From NCBI RefSeq assembly GCF_000143685.1, contig NC_014328.1, forward strand, positions 2,294,001 to 2,358,000: DNA of 64,000 bases, given 5' to 3'. Numbering within the stretch: the first letter of the stretch is position 1; each line of letters opens with the position of its first letter. The notes below the pieces were generated by a model. It ran no database searches, was not told where the DNA came from, and saw nothing but the letters and a program-made list of their open reading frames with translations. Made by a program: the position numbers and the translations under genes. Source of the stretch: Clostridium ljungdahlii DSM 13528. GTDB taxonomy: Bacteria; Bacillota; Clostridia; Clostridiales; Clostridiaceae. Below, piece by piece: positions 25,423 through 35,183 of this stretch.

Positions 25423-26289
25423 ATCTAACGTCCAGTTGTACTTCTCACTTTCAATACGAAATCCCATGTTAGTATATAATTGTAAGGCTATATAATTAGA
25501 ACTTTTTACTTTTATTATTACTCTATTAAATCCACTACAATACATTATTTTTAAAAGATAGATTAACAGTGCCTTACCATATTTTTTCCCTCTAAATTCT
25601 TTTAATATACCAAAATTCACTATAACAGGTATATCATTTTCCATTACAATTTGCCCATAACCTATATACTCATCATTTTGCTTTAGAAAAATTGCCCCTT
25701 TTTCAAAATAGTAATCTTGAGCTTCATCAAAATATATATCCTCTAAAGTCAAAGGAACTCTAGTATCAGTTTTAAATATTTCATTTTGTATTTCACATCT
25801 TTTTTGTTCGTCTTTTCCCTTTTCAAATATTTTGAATTGAAGTTTTTTGTCAAAAATTAACGGTATATTTTCAAGTAAATTTTTATAAAGGGTTAAAGTT
25901 CCCTCTCCTTTTTTAAATCCAATACTTTTTAATAAATTGAAATTATAATTATTGTTTTGACATATATATTTTATAGTGCAAGGCTCTTTTATAGTGTTTA
26001 TTAGATACTTATAAGGCGAATTATCTGGGGCAATGCAGTTACATAATACATTCATGGCGTTTATAGTGCACATCTTATTATGAGAAATATCAGACCAAAT
26101 ATAGCCTATATAGTGTAAATCCTTTTTAATAAGTTTTACCCTTCTTCTTAAAATTAGCTGTTTAGCAAAATTATACCTATCATAGGTTTTAAAAAAATCC
26201 TCATTTACAGGATTAAATAAATATCTTTTATTGTTTAACTCCCTAAAATACTTTAGATTCTTGCTTGTTAGTTTTACGCATTTATACAT
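25402..26289 (-). CDS. GNAT-family N-acetyltransferase, double-domain
   Basis: The 295-residue protein has a C-terminal GNAT core: FLKQNDEYIGYGQIV near residue 203, the acetyl-CoA loop FGILKEFRGKKYGKALL near 228-244, and IIKVKSSNYIALQLYTNMGF near 262. The N-terminal half looks like a degenerate second GNAT-like domain (LKSIGFKKGEGTLTLYKNL near 125). Substrate unknown. The SD is weak (GGGG). Its stop codon lies inside the shared terminator. Confidence 0.75.
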   Translation of the reverse strand: MYKCVKLTSKNLKYFRELNNKRYLFNPVNEDFFKTYDRYNFAKQLILRRRVKLIKKDLHYIGYIWSDISHNKMCTINAMNVLCNCIAPDNSPYKYLINTIKEPCTIKYICQNNNYNFNLLKSIGFKKGEGTLTLYKNLLENIPLIFDKKLQFKIFEKGKDEQKRCEIQNEIFKTDTRVPLTLEDIYFDEAQDYYFEKGAIFLKQNDEYIGYGQIVMENDIPVIVNFGILKEFRGKKYGKALLIYLLKIMYCSGFNRVIIKVKSSNYIALQLYTNMGFRIESEKYNWTLDKKSFHK

Positions 26290-26350
26290 ACTCTATTTTT
26301 CCCCATAGGATTGTTATTTAATATAAGTATAAATTTAAAATAAATCTTGG

Positions 26351-26398
26351 TCAAATATATAAAGAGACCATCTCAGGTGATGATCTCTTATATATTTG
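26351..26398 (-). terminator. Terminator overlapping the speH stop codon
   Basis: On the minus strand TCAAATATATAAGAGA pairs (one bulge) with TCTCTTTATATATTTGA, with inner GATG/CATC. The TAA of the SAM decarboxylase gene lies in the first arm. Confidence 0.6.
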
Positions 26399-26768
26399 AA
26401 GCTTTTACTTCTACAACTTGCTCAAATATACCTCTCTTTATTTCAGTTGCTGTCATATTTCTGGCATGAAACTTTTCAGTCATATAATTACATGCATCCC
26501 AAGGATTTATTCTACTTCCACAAGTAAACACATCTACAGCGGCATAACCAAGTTCAGGCCATGTGTGAATAGTTAAGTGGGATTCAGATATTATTACTAC
26601 TCCACTTATTCCTTGAGGTTTAAATTCATGAAAAGCAACTTCTCTAACTTCGGCACCTGCCTTTATCGCAGAATCAATCATAATTTTTTCTATAAAATCT
26701 TTATTATTTAATATTTTAGCATCACATCCATAAATTTCTGCTAAAATATGTCTTCCTAATTCATGCAT
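26388..26768 (-). CDS. speH: S-adenosylmethionine decarboxylase proenzyme (SpeH type)
   Basis: The 126-residue proenzyme has the cleavage site SES HLTIHTWPE: Glu62-Ser63, where Ser63 becomes the pyruvoyl group, with His68 and Cys83 (VFTCG) at the standard positions of the bacterial class 1B enzyme. It makes decarboxylated SAM for spermidine synthesis. SD AAGGGGG precedes ATG by 11 bases. No spermidine synthase is in the window. Its terminator overlaps the stop codon. Confidence 0.93.
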   Translation of the reverse strand: MHELGRHILAEIYGCDAKILNNKDFIEKIMIDSAIKAGAEVREVAFHEFKPQGISGVVIISESHLTIHTWPELGYAAVDVFTCGSRINPWDACNYMTEKFHARNMTATEIKRGIFEQVVEVKASNI

Positions 26769-26988
26769 GCTTCAATTTACCCCCTTAGAAAAAAATACAA
26801 CAATTAAATTTTATCAAAAATGAGATAAAAGTCAATATAAATATAGTTATAAAATATTAGTTTGCAATAGCTCTATTTAATTAAACATTGCTCCCATTTT
26901 CTATGTATATTGTATAAGAAATCAGAATTTACACAAAGTTTCTATTTTCTAATCCTTACTTCAGGGTAGTAAATTAAAAATATTTAAT

Positions 26989-28902
26989 TTAGATTTCATC
27001 TACTTCTTTTATACTTAAAGCTATTTTTTCGCTATCTTTATTTACTTCAAGGATCTTAGCCTTTATTTCCTGACCTATTTTAAGTACATCTTCTGGTTTA
27101 TCTATTCTCTTATGGCTTATTTGTGATATATGAACTAATGCATCTACACCTGGCTCTAATTCAACAAATGCACCAAAATTTGCAAACCTAACTACTTTAC
27201 CAAGAACTACATTTCCAACAGGATATTTTATGTCTACATTGATCCATGGGTCTTCCATGAGCTTTTTTAAGGATAAGGATAATTTTTTCTTTTCTCTATC
27301 AATATCTAAGATGTAAACTTTAATCTTATCTCCGATTTTTAAAACATCACTTGGCTTTCCAACTCTTCCCCAAGAAAGTTCAGATACATGTAGAAGTCCG
27401 TCAACTCCTTGTACATCAACAAATGCGCCAAAATCAGTTAATCTTCTGACTTCGCCATCTACTACAGTATCTTTTTCAAGCACATTCCAAGTCTGTTCCT
27501 CCATCTTTTCTCTTTCCATTCTCAAAAGGTCTCTTCTTGAAGCTACTATTCTGGTACCTTTCTTTTCTTCTTTAAATTCAATTATAGTTACATCAAGCTC
27601 TTTATCTACATATTGTGAAAGGTCATCTACATGATATAATTCTACATGAGAAGCAGGTATAAATACCCTAGCACCTTTGTAATTGGCAACAAGACCTCCA
27701 TTTACAGCTTCTTTTACAATAACCTTTAATACTTGACTATTTCCATTAGCTTCTTTTAATTCTTTATAAGCATTTTCTCTTTCTAATTCTATCTTAGATA
27801 ATACAACATATCCATCTTCGTTTTGTCTTCTTATTACTTTAACATATAATTCATCTCCACAATGAATTAATTCTTCTAAGTTGTCGCTTTCATTTTTGGT
27901 TATTTCACGTTTTGGAAGTACACCTTCTGATTTATATCCTATATTTAAAAAAACCTCTTTTTGATTTACAGATATTACTGTACCTTTAATTTTTTCACCT
28001 AATATTATTTGGGTATCATTTTTGTCCATATAAGATAGTTGCTCATTTAGTTCTAAATTTTTGTCATCACTCATTTTTAAAATTGCCTCCTTTATTATCC
28101 AATCTGGTGTTGAAGCTCCTGCTGTAACACCTATAGTTTTAATTTTATTACAATTACTTATATCATCAGGTATTTCTCCTGAATTTTCAACATAAATAGT
28201 ATTATTGCAGTTATCTTTACATATTTCATAAAGTTTAGTAGTATTAGAGCTATTTTTACCACCTATTACTACCATCATATCTACTTCTTTAGAAATATCT
28301 GCTGCTGCCTTCTGACGAAATTCTGTGGCACTGCATATAGTATTAAAAGCAATAAATTCTTTGCAATTTTTAGTCACTATACTAAGCACTTTTTCCCAGT
28401 TAGATTGTTTTTCTGTAGTTTGAGAAACTATACATAATTTTGATGGTAACTTTTCTAAATTGGTGCCATCTTTAGATATTAAAGCCTTATTTTCACACCA
28501 TCCATTTATTCCAATTACTTCAGGATGATTTTTATCTCCTACTATTAATATAGAATACCCTAATTTATAATATTCTTGTACTTTTCTTTGTATATTTAAA
28601 ACATATGGGCAAGTTGCATTTACTATGTTTATTTTTTTATTTTTTAAAGTAAAAAATATTTTTTCGGGAACACCATGAGAACGTATTATAACCACATCAT
28701 CTTCCCTTAGATTATCCAGATTATCTATTTCTATAGGATATATACCTTTTTCCTTTAATTTATTCACTACATCACTATTATGAATCAAAGGACCTAAAGT
28801 ATATATTTTTTTATTAAATTTTTTTTGAACCTTTAAAGATTCGTCTACAGCTCTTTTTACTCCAAAGCAAAATCCGGATTTGTCTGCTAAAATAATGTTC
28901 AA
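26989..28902 (-). CDS. ispH: Fused HMB-PP reductase (IspH) and ribosomal protein S1-like protein
   Basis: The 637-residue fusion starts at TTG (28902), which has AAGGTG 6 bases upstream; the longer frame into cmk has no SD. Residues 1-285 are IspH, with the three cluster cysteines near 12 (SGFCFGV), 96 (NATCPYV) and 200 (NTICSATEFRQ), and the SHGV and TAGASTPDWII motifs. It reduces HMB-PP to IPP/DMAPP, the last MEP-pathway step. Residues about 310-637 hold four S1 RNA-binding repeats, two of them canonical (GEVRRLTDFGAFVDVQGVDG; GKVVRFANFGAFVELEPGVDA). This fusion is typical of Clostridia. It follows cmk by 19 bases. Confidence 0.92.
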   Translation of the reverse strand: MNIILADKSGFCFGVKRAVDESLKVQKKFNKKIYTLGPLIHNSDVVNKLKEKGIYPIEIDNLDNLREDDVVIIRSHGVPEKIFFTLKNKKINIVNATCPYVLNIQRKVQEYYKLGYSILIVGDKNHPEVIGINGWCENKALISKDGTNLEKLPSKLCIVSQTTEKQSNWEKVLSIVTKNCKEFIAFNTICSATEFRQKAAADISKEVDMMVVIGGKNSSNTTKLYEICKDNCNNTIYVENSGEIPDDISNCNKIKTIGVTAGASTPDWIIKEAILKMSDDKNLELNEQLSYMDKNDTQIILGEKIKGTVISVNQKEVFLNIGYKSEGVLPKREITKNESDNLEELIHCGDELYVKVIRRQNEDGYVVLSKIELERENAYKELKEANGNSQVLKVIVKEAVNGGLVANYKGARVFIPASHVELYHVDDLSQYVDKELDVTIIEFKEEKKGTRIVASRRDLLRMEREKMEEQTWNVLEKDTVVDGEVRRLTDFGAFVDVQGVDGLLHVSELSWGRVGKPSDVLKIGDKIKVYILDIDREKKKLSLSLKKLMEDPWINVDIKYPVGNVVLGKVVRFANFGAFVELEPGVDALVHISQISHKRIDKPEDVLKIGQEIKAKILEVNKDSEKIALSIKEVDEI

Positions 28903-28921
28903 TTTTATCACCTTAATTATT

Positions 28922-29587
28922 TTATCTATGTTCTTCAATATATTTTTTTATATAGGATGAAATTATTTGTACAACTTCAGAAAGAGAGAGAAAAGATGAA
29001 TCTATCTCTACAGCATCTTCTGCCTTTACAAAAGGTGAAGAGGATCTATGTGAATCTATATGATCTCTTTTAATTATATCATTTAGTATTTCGTCATAGT
29101 TTACAGATATATTTTTTTCACTCAGTTCATTATATCTTCTTTTAGCTCTTTCCTCTGGACTAGCAGTTAAGAAAAATTTCAAAGGTGCATTTTTTAAAAC
29201 AACACTTCCAATATCTCTTCCATCCATAATTACATTATATTCTCCTGCCATCTGCTGTTGCAACTTTACAAGTAATTTTCGAACATCAGAAATTGCAGCA
29301 TAATTAGATACAGTATTGCTTATTGTAGGATGCTTTATACTTTCTGTTAAGTCTTCCCCATTTACAATTAACTTCTCTCCTTCAAAATGCATTTTAAGAG
29401 ATTTTGTGACTTCACATACTCTATTTACATCTGTGTAACTTATATTTTGTCTTATACACATAAGAGTAACTGCTCTATACATAGCTCCCGTGTTTATGTA
29501 CATAAAATTAAATTTTTGGGCTACGATATTTGCTATGGTGCTTTTACCTGCAGCTGCAGGTCCATCTATTGCTACAGATATTTTCAA
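28922..29587 (-). CDS. cmk: Cytidylate kinase
   Basis: The 221-residue kinase has the P-loop IDGPAAAGKSTIAN at residue 7, INTGAMYRAVTL, and MDGRDIGSVVL near 142, all typical of Cmk. It phosphorylates CMP and dCMP. The start is TTG at 29587 with SD AAGGCGG 9 bases upstream. It heads a cmk-ispH/S1 operon, a common order in Clostridium. Confidence 0.94.
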   Translation of the reverse strand: MKISVAIDGPAAAGKSTIANIVAQKFNFMYINTGAMYRAVTLMCIRQNISYTDVNRVCEVTKSLKMHFEGEKLIVNGEDLTESIKHPTISNTVSNYAAISDVRKLLVKLQQQMAGEYNVIMDGRDIGSVVLKNAPLKFFLTASPEERAKRRYNELSEKNISVNYDEILNDIIKRDHIDSHRSSSPFVKAEDAVEIDSSFLSLSEVVQIISSYIKKYIEEHR

Positions 29588-29716
29588 AATATTATTCCGC
29601 CTTTCTTAAAATAGTCAATATAAGGATAAAAATTTATATATCTACATTCTATTATAATTCTATATAAAACTATAAAATCCTTTATTTTATGATCTTATAT
29701 AAAATTAGTTATTTTC

Positions 29717-30943
29717 TTAAATATTCCCAATGTCATTTCCTGCTAAAAAACCGGTAGATAAAGCAATTTGCATGTTAAATCCTCCAGTATAAGCATCTAC
29801 ATCTATTACTTCTCCACCAAAATATAAGTTTGGAACTATTTTAGACTTCATATTAGACGGATCTATTTCTTTAACAGTTATACCGCCAGAAGTTACTATA
29901 GCTTCAGCTATAGGGCGAAGTCCTTTTATATTCATTGATAAATTTTGAAGCAAATTTACTAATGTATGTCTTTCAAGTTTTGTTATAGAATTAACTTTTT
30001 TGTTTGGATCTATATTACTCAAATTTACAATTACATCTATTAATTTTTTAGGAAGCAGGTCATCTAGGGAATTTTTAAAACTTTTATTTGAATACTTAAA
30101 AAAATCCTTTTGTATTCTTTTATCTAATTCTTCAAAGTTAAGAGCAGGTTTTAGATTTATAACTGCCTTTAAATTATGTTTGTTCTCTACAACTCTACTT
30201 CCACTTAATACTATAGGCCCAGAGATGCCAAAATGGGTAAACAACATTTCTCCAAATTCCTCATATAATGTATTTTTTTTAGGATCTATTATACTTAACT
30301 CTACATTCTTTAAAGAAAGTCCCTGAAGAGATTTGATCCAATCATCACTTATTTCTATTGGTACTAAAGCGGGATTTATAGGTGTTATAGTATGACCTAA
30401 ATCTTTTGCCATTTTATAACCATCCCCGGTAGAACCGGTTTGGGGATAAGACATTCCCCCTGTACACAATATAAAATAGTCGCCTTTCATTATGGAGTTA
30501 TCTTGAAGCTGAACTGATTCTATACGATTTTCTCTACAGATAAATTTGATAACCTGGGAGTTTAATTTTATAACAACCTTTTTTCTAAGCAATTCTTTTT
30601 CCATAGCACCAATTAAGTCTGAAGATTTATCAGATTCAGGGAAAACTCTATCTCCTCTTTCAACTTTTAATTTAACTTTTAAGTTATTGAAAAAATTTAT
30701 AGTATCATTGTTTGTAAACGAATAAAGAGAACTGTATAAGAAATTCGGATTTCGAGGAATGTAATCAAAAAATTCACTTATATCTTTTGAATTGGTTATA
30801 TTACACCTTCCTTTTCCGGATATAAACATTTTCTTACCTAACTTGTTGTTTTTTTCAACTAAAACAACATCATTATTTTTTGCTGCATTTATGGCTGCCA
30901 TCATACCAGAGGGGCCACCACCAATTACTATTACTTTTGACAT
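29717..30943 (-). CDS. HI0933/YhiN-family FAD-dependent oxidoreductase (BaiN-like)
   Basis: The 408-residue flavoprotein starts at ATG 30943 (SD AAGGTG), with VIVIGGGPSGMMAAINAAK at residue 3, KKMFISGKGRCNITN near 42, ILCTGGMSYPQTGSTGDGY near 160, and the C-terminal LYFGGEVIDVDAYTGGFNMQ motif. The family has a Rossmann FAD domain and an inserted beta/alpha domain. Members include BaiN, reported in bile-acid reduction, but most have no known substrate. It precedes cmk, conserved clostridial synteny. Confidence 0.88.
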   Translation of the reverse strand: MSKVIVIGGGPSGMMAAINAAKNNDVVLVEKNNKLGKKMFISGKGRCNITNSKDISEFFDYIPRNPNFLYSSLYSFTNNDTINFFNNLKVKLKVERGDRVFPESDKSSDLIGAMEKELLRKKVVIKLNSQVIKFICRENRIESVQLQDNSIMKGDYFILCTGGMSYPQTGSTGDGYKMAKDLGHTITPINPALVPIEISDDWIKSLQGLSLKNVELSIIDPKKNTLYEEFGEMLFTHFGISGPIVLSGSRVVENKHNLKAVINLKPALNFEELDKRIQKDFFKYSNKSFKNSLDDLLPKKLIDVIVNLSNIDPNKKVNSITKLERHTLVNLLQNLSMNIKGLRPIAEAIVTSGGITVKEIDPSNMKSKIVPNLYFGGEVIDVDAYTGGFNMQIALSTGFLAGNDIGNI

Positions 30944-31029
30944 TAATCTACACACCTTATTTTCTTTCAAATGCCTAATCTAAAATGGACAAATTCAAAA
31001 TAAATTCGTCCCTTGTAGAAAATTCATCT

Positions 31030-31905
31030 TTAATTTTGTTCTCTAAAAGAATATACTTGATACTCTTTCCAAATGTCTTCTAAATCTGAAAAAGTAGAAG
31101 ATATTTTATCCTTTTCTTGCATACCTACAGCTACGATTAAAGCATTGATTACACTTAAAGGTGCAACTAGTGAATCCACAAAAGAAGCCATATTACTCTG
31201 GGCTATTAATGTGTAATCTGCTCTTGCTGCAAGTGGTGACAGAAGGCTATCTGTAATAGCAACTACTTTTGCATCTCTACTTTTAGCAAATGTTAGAGAC
31301 TCAATAGTTCTTACTGCATATCTTGGAAATCCTATACCTATTACTAAATCATCTCCAGTTAAATTTATCATCTGTTCAAAAATATCACTTATTCCATATC
31401 CAACAACTTTTACATTATCTAATATCAAATTTAAATAAAATCCTAAAAAATCTGCAATTGCAGTGGAACTTCTAAGACCTATTATATATATTTTTTTAGC
31501 CTTAAATATGTTTGCAATTACATCGTCAAAAGTTTTATGATTTATCTTTTCTAATGTAGCTCTTATGTTTTCCATATCTGATTTTAAAACACTTTTTAAT
31601 GGACTTTCTTGGCTTACAAAATCATTTGACAATTCAATTCTCTGTACTGTAGTTAATTTATTCTTTATTAGTTCTTGAAGAGATTTCTGCAATTTAGGAT
31701 ATCCTGAAAATCCAAGTTCATTTGCAAATCTAACTACTGTTGATTCACTTACGCCTACACTCACACCTAATTTAGCAGCTGTCATAAAAGCAGCTTTATC
31801 ATAATGTTTTAATATATATTCAGCTATTAATTTTTGGCCTTTACTCAATCTAGGAAATTTAACTTGAATTGTTCTTATCAGGTCCTGGTTGTCAACATTC
31901 TCCAT
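31030..31905 (-). CDS. RpiR/MurR-family transcriptional regulator (HTH plus SIS)
   Basis: The 291-residue protein has an N-terminal HTH_6 domain (LSKGQKLIAEYILKHYDKAA ... VSESTVVRFANELGFSGYPKL) and a C-terminal sugar-isomerase (SIS) domain (KKIYIIGLRSSTAIADFLGF, DLVIGIGFPRYAVRT). Such regulators bind phosphosugars. No sugar operon is beside it. ATG at 31905 has AAGGA at 9 bases and is preferred to 31914. A 9-bp inverted repeat about 60 bases upstream may be its own operator. Confidence 0.88.
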   Translation of the reverse strand: MENVDNQDLIRTIQVKFPRLSKGQKLIAEYILKHYDKAAFMTAAKLGVSVGVSESTVVRFANELGFSGYPKLQKSLQELIKNKLTTVQRIELSNDFVSQESPLKSVLKSDMENIRATLEKINHKTFDDVIANIFKAKKIYIIGLRSSTAIADFLGFYLNLILDNVKVVGYGISDIFEQMINLTGDDLVIGIGFPRYAVRTIESLTFAKSRDAKVVAITDSLLSPLAARADYTLIAQSNMASFVDSLVAPLSVINALIVAVGMQEKDKISSTFSDLEDIWKEYQVYSFREQN

Positions 31906-31962
31906 TTGCTTCATTCCTTTCTTTCATTGCTATAATTCTTGCAATATTTACTTCAGTTTAAC

Positions 31963-31988
31963 ATCTATTGACCAAATTTTCAATAGAT
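31963..31988. promoter_or_regulatory. Inverted repeat ATCTATTGA/TCAATAGAT upstream of the RpiR-type regulator
   Basis: The arms are perfect 9-mers separated by 8 bases, 58 bases before the gene start. Its position suits an autoregulatory operator, but I see no second copy in the window. Confidence 0.45.
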
Positions 31989-32077
31989 TATTCATTTGTT
32001 TATCTAATTTTTCCCTTAATTTTTTGTATATTCCTTAATAATTGATACTTTTATTAGGAATAAAGCAATACACAAAT

Positions 32078-32791
32078 TTAATTTTTTATATATTTTATCT
32101 CATCTTCATTCAAATATCTCCATTTTCCTTCTTCTAAATTTCCTACATTTATGTTACCTATAGAAATTCTAGTCAAAGATATTACAGGATGGCCAATGGC
32201 ATCACACATCTTTCTTATTTGTCTATTTTTCCCTTCATGTATTTTTATCCTAACTTTGGAATTATTCTTGCTCTTATTTATGTTAAGTATATTAAAATCT
32301 GCTTTGGCTGTTATATAGCCATCTATATTTACTCCATTTTTAAATTTATCTATATCTTCCTTTGAAGGGATTCCCTTTATAACTGCAACATATACTTTAT
32401 TTTTCTCCATTTTAGGATGAGCTACTTTATTGTACACTTCTCCATCGTTAGTAAGTATAATGATACCAGAAGTGTTATAATCAAGCCTACCTATTGGATA
32501 TATTCTTTCTTTTACTTTGACAATATCTAAAATAGTATTTCTTCCGCGATCATCCTTAACTGTAGAAACATATCCTGTAGGTTTATTCAATAGTATATAT
32601 ACTTTTTTATTTTCTTTTTCAATTTTTACATCATCTACAGTAATTTTGTCTACCTTGTCATCAATTTTTGTTCCTAAGCTTTTAATAGTTTCTCCATTTA
32701 CTTTAACTCTTCCCTGTAATATTATGCTTTCACATTTTCTTCTTGAAGCTATACCACAGTAAGCCATATATTTTTGTAATCTTTCCACCAT
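32078..32791 (-). CDS. rluB: Pseudouridine synthase, RluB/RsuA family
   Basis: The 237-residue enzyme begins with an S4 RNA-binding domain (RLQKYMAYCGIASRRKCE), followed by the RsuA-type catalytic domain with the active Asp in IYPIGRLDYNTSG (near residue 98) and HEGKNRQIRKMCDAIGHPV near 190. It modifies U2605-type positions of 23S rRNA (RluB) or 16S rRNA (RsuA); the length and S4 start favour RluB. ATG at 32791 is chosen behind AGGTAGGTG. Confidence 0.88.
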   Translation of the reverse strand: MVERLQKYMAYCGIASRRKCESIILQGRVKVNGETIKSLGTKIDDKVDKITVDDVKIEKENKKVYILLNKPTGYVSTVKDDRGRNTILDIVKVKERIYPIGRLDYNTSGIIILTNDGEVYNKVAHPKMEKNKVYVAVIKGIPSKEDIDKFKNGVNIDGYITAKADFNILNINKSKNNSKVRIKIHEGKNRQIRKMCDAIGHPVISLTRISIGNINVGNLEEGKWRYLNEDEIKYIKN

Positions 32792-32889
32792 AATTAACAC
32801 CTACCTATAAGTTCTTCAATTCACAATTCACAGCTCACAATTAATGAAAATTTTTCTTCTAAAATAGAAAAATCAATTATATACAATAT

Positions 32890-32926
32890 AAATAATCCTC
32901 AATGACGTTGTCATTAAGGATTATTT
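32890..32926. terminator. Hairpin terminator after the glycosyltransferase gene
   Basis: AAATAATCCTcAATGAC pairs with GTCATTaAGGATTATTT with one mismatch and a GTT loop. It begins 3 bases beyond the stop of the gene at 32930. Confidence 0.7.
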
Positions 32927-32929
32927 ATA

Positions 32930-34330
32930 CTATTCCATTTCCTGTATACTTATTTGTCTTATATGTTTCGTGTGATTCCATTCTTTATTATTCTTGTCCA
33001 ATATACCCTGTATTGTTATAGGTATCCAAGTTAAGGTATATATACCATATAAGAGATACCATATAAATACTTTAAAACAACTTTTACCACATAATAAAGA
33101 TACACCTATTAAAAATACTAAGAGATATAATACATTTCCAATCAACATTTCATAGAAAGTTGGAGATGTAAATACATATGAAAGCACAATTATATTTAAA
33201 GAATACAGTGCAAATACAGAAAACATTTTTTTAGAAAGTTTACTTTCTAAAAGCATTATTAAAGGAGTAAATAAAAACTGAAATATACTGAAAATTTTCC
33301 ATTCAATAGATGAAAACATCGAATTTATAACAAATATATTTAAGCCATGTGGATTGTTGTTTTGCAGTACAGTTAACAGTGCTGAAACTCCTAGTAATAA
33401 AGTTACAAAAGGTTGTATTGTATATATTGCACAATCAAATGCTGTAAAGCTTCTGTTTACAATAGATTTTTTTATAAGCTTAAAGAAAAATCTAGAAGAA
33501 ACATCAGTAAACCCCTGCATCCATCTTTTCCTTTGTGTCCAAGATTGTTTTAAGGTCAAAGGTTTTTCATCATAAACTATTGCATTGTGAGCCCAACCAA
33601 CTTTTTCACCATTTAATACTAGTTTACATGTAAACTCCAAATCCTCAGTCAAGCAAGTAGCACCCCAGCCTAGCTTCTTCAATATATCTGTTTTCATACA
33701 AAATCCAGTTCCACCTATTTGAGTTGACAATCCAAGATTTGATCTAGAAAGTTGAAAAAGCCTGTTTGTAGACCAGAAAGAAATTGAATAAGAACCTGTT
33801 ATCCATGAATCATTTGGATTTTTACTATCTATGTAACCTTGAACAACTTTATATCCTTTGCACAATTTATAATTCATTTCAGTTAAAAAATTTTTTGAAA
33901 CTAAATTATCTGCATCAAAGATAGCTATAGCATCGTATTTACGATCCATTTTAAATATTTTGTTAAACATCCACTCAAGAGCATAACCTTTTCCTTTTTT
34001 ATCAGGAACTTTTCTTTCGTATACATTAACGCCATACTTTTTTGATATAGATGCAGTATTGTCATCACAATTATCTGCAATAACAAAAATATCATACATA
34101 TTTTTAGGATAATCAATATCTTTTAAGCTTTCTATTATTTGTGCAATTACCATTTCTTCATTATGAGCTGCCACTAAAAGTGCAAAAGTATTTTTAGGTG
34201 TGCATTTTTCAGCACCATTATCCTTTTTTTTGTATAATCCAAATAGAGAAAGTATTAGGTAGTAAGATGCAAGTATACAAACTAGTATTTGGAAAATAAA
34301 TGTAGAATTAAAAATAAACCCTTTCATCAT
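32930..34330 (-). CDS. Membrane glycosyltransferase family 2 (BcsA/IcaA-like processive type)
   Basis: The 466-residue protein has an N-terminal membrane helix (FIFQILVCILASYYLILSLF), a GT2 catalytic domain with LVAAHNEEMV, the metal motif DADN near residue 135, the catalytic LTEDLEF near 225 and the QRKRW motif near 265. At least four C-terminal membrane helices follow. This D,D,D,QXXRW layout is that of inverting polysaccharide synthases and N-glycosyltransferases. Product unknown. ATG-ATG at 34330 sits behind AGGAAGG; the longer frame has no SD. It is monocistronic. Confidence 0.85.
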   Translation of the reverse strand: MMKGFIFNSTFIFQILVCILASYYLILSLFGLYKKKDNGAEKCTPKNTFALLVAAHNEEMVIAQIIESLKDIDYPKNMYDIFVIADNCDDNTASISKKYGVNVYERKVPDKKGKGYALEWMFNKIFKMDRKYDAIAIFDADNLVSKNFLTEMNYKLCKGYKVVQGYIDSKNPNDSWITGSYSISFWSTNRLFQLSRSNLGLSTQIGGTGFCMKTDILKKLGWGATCLTEDLEFTCKLVLNGEKVGWAHNAIVYDEKPLTLKQSWTQRKRWMQGFTDVSSRFFFKLIKKSIVNRSFTAFDCAIYTIQPFVTLLLGVSALLTVLQNNNPHGLNIFVINSMFSSIEWKIFSIFQFLFTPLIMLLESKLSKKMFSVFALYSLNIIVLSYVFTSPTFYEMLIGNVLYLLVFLIGVSLLCGKSCFKVFIWYLLYGIYTLTWIPITIQGILDKNNKEWNHTKHIRQISIQEME

Positions 34331-34576
34331 AAAATCCTTCCTTAATATATTTACTCTATTATTTATATAACGAATAAACATAATTATCGTATATCATGAT
34401 ACCACAAATTTTTAGTCATACTGTATTTGTTGTAATATTCTGATTAATATATATATCCATACTATAAGTTTTTTTGATAGTCAAGTGACTTTATATTACT
34501 AAAAAATATAATTTGCATATTTTCAACTATGTTATAATTATCGTGAAACATAGATATTTTAAGGGGTGATAAAATA

Positions 34577-35158
34577 ATGGAACATATAATAAATTGTAAA
34601 GGTCTAAAATGTCCTCAACCAGTAATAAATACTAAAAAATACTTTGATTCCATAGAAGAAGGAACTGCTACTGTTGTTGTAGACAATGAAGTCTCAAAAA
34701 ATAATGTATGCAAGTTTGCTAAGAACAATAGTTTTACTGCTAAAGTAGAACAAAAGGAAGATCTATTCTATATAACTATTAAAAAAGATGCTAGTAATTG
34801 TGAGCTATGTGAGTCTAATCAACAAAAACTGACTATAGTTATATCAAATAATAAACTTGGACTCGGCGATGATGAACTTGGAACCACTTTAATGAAAAGT
34901 TATCTATATGCGCTGAGTGAAAGCGAATATCTTCCAACTAACTTAATATTTTTAAATGGTGGTGTAAAACTAACAGTAGAAGGTTCCGATTGCATTGACA
35001 ATTTAAAAGTGCTCGATAAAAAAGGAGTAAATATATACAGCTGCGGAACTTGCCTTGATTTTTATGGCTTAAAAGAAAAATTATCTGTAGGTGAAATAAC
35101 TAATATGTATGATATAGTTGAAAAAATGAATTCTTCAGACAAAACCATAAAGCTATAA
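34577..35158 (+). CDS. yedF: Sulfurtransferase-like selenium metabolism protein YedF (TusA-DsrE)
   Basis: The 193-residue protein has an N-terminal TusA/SirA domain with the CPQP motif (NCKGLKCPQPVINTKKYF) and a C-terminal DsrE-like domain (FLNGGVKLTVEGSDCIDNL, YSCGTCLDFYGLKEKL). This matches the YedF family found in selenium-using anaerobes, proposed to handle selenium or sulfur. SD AAGGGGTG is strong. No selD or selA is in the window. A long hairpin follows. Confidence 0.9.
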   Translation: MEHIINCKGLKCPQPVINTKKYFDSIEEGTATVVVDNEVSKNNVCKFAKNNSFTAKVEQKEDLFYITIKKDASNCELCESNQQKLTIVISNNKLGLGDDELGTTLMKSYLYALSESEYLPTNLIFLNGGVKLTVEGSDCIDNLKVLDKKGVNIYSCGTCLDFYGLKEKLSVGEITNMYDIVEKMNSSDKTIKL

Positions 35159-35183
35159 TTTAAGATTTTACATTCACCTATTC

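Noticed and set aside
28903..28938. Longer ispH-S1 start inside cmk
   Set aside because: No SD; TTG at 28902 has AAGGTG and gives the standard IspH N terminus.
32816..32850. Repeated TTCACAATT-like words, considered as a repeat array or CRISPR
   Set aside because: Only about three degenerate copies, no spacers; similar words near 53450-53475 look like low-complexity intergenic sequence.
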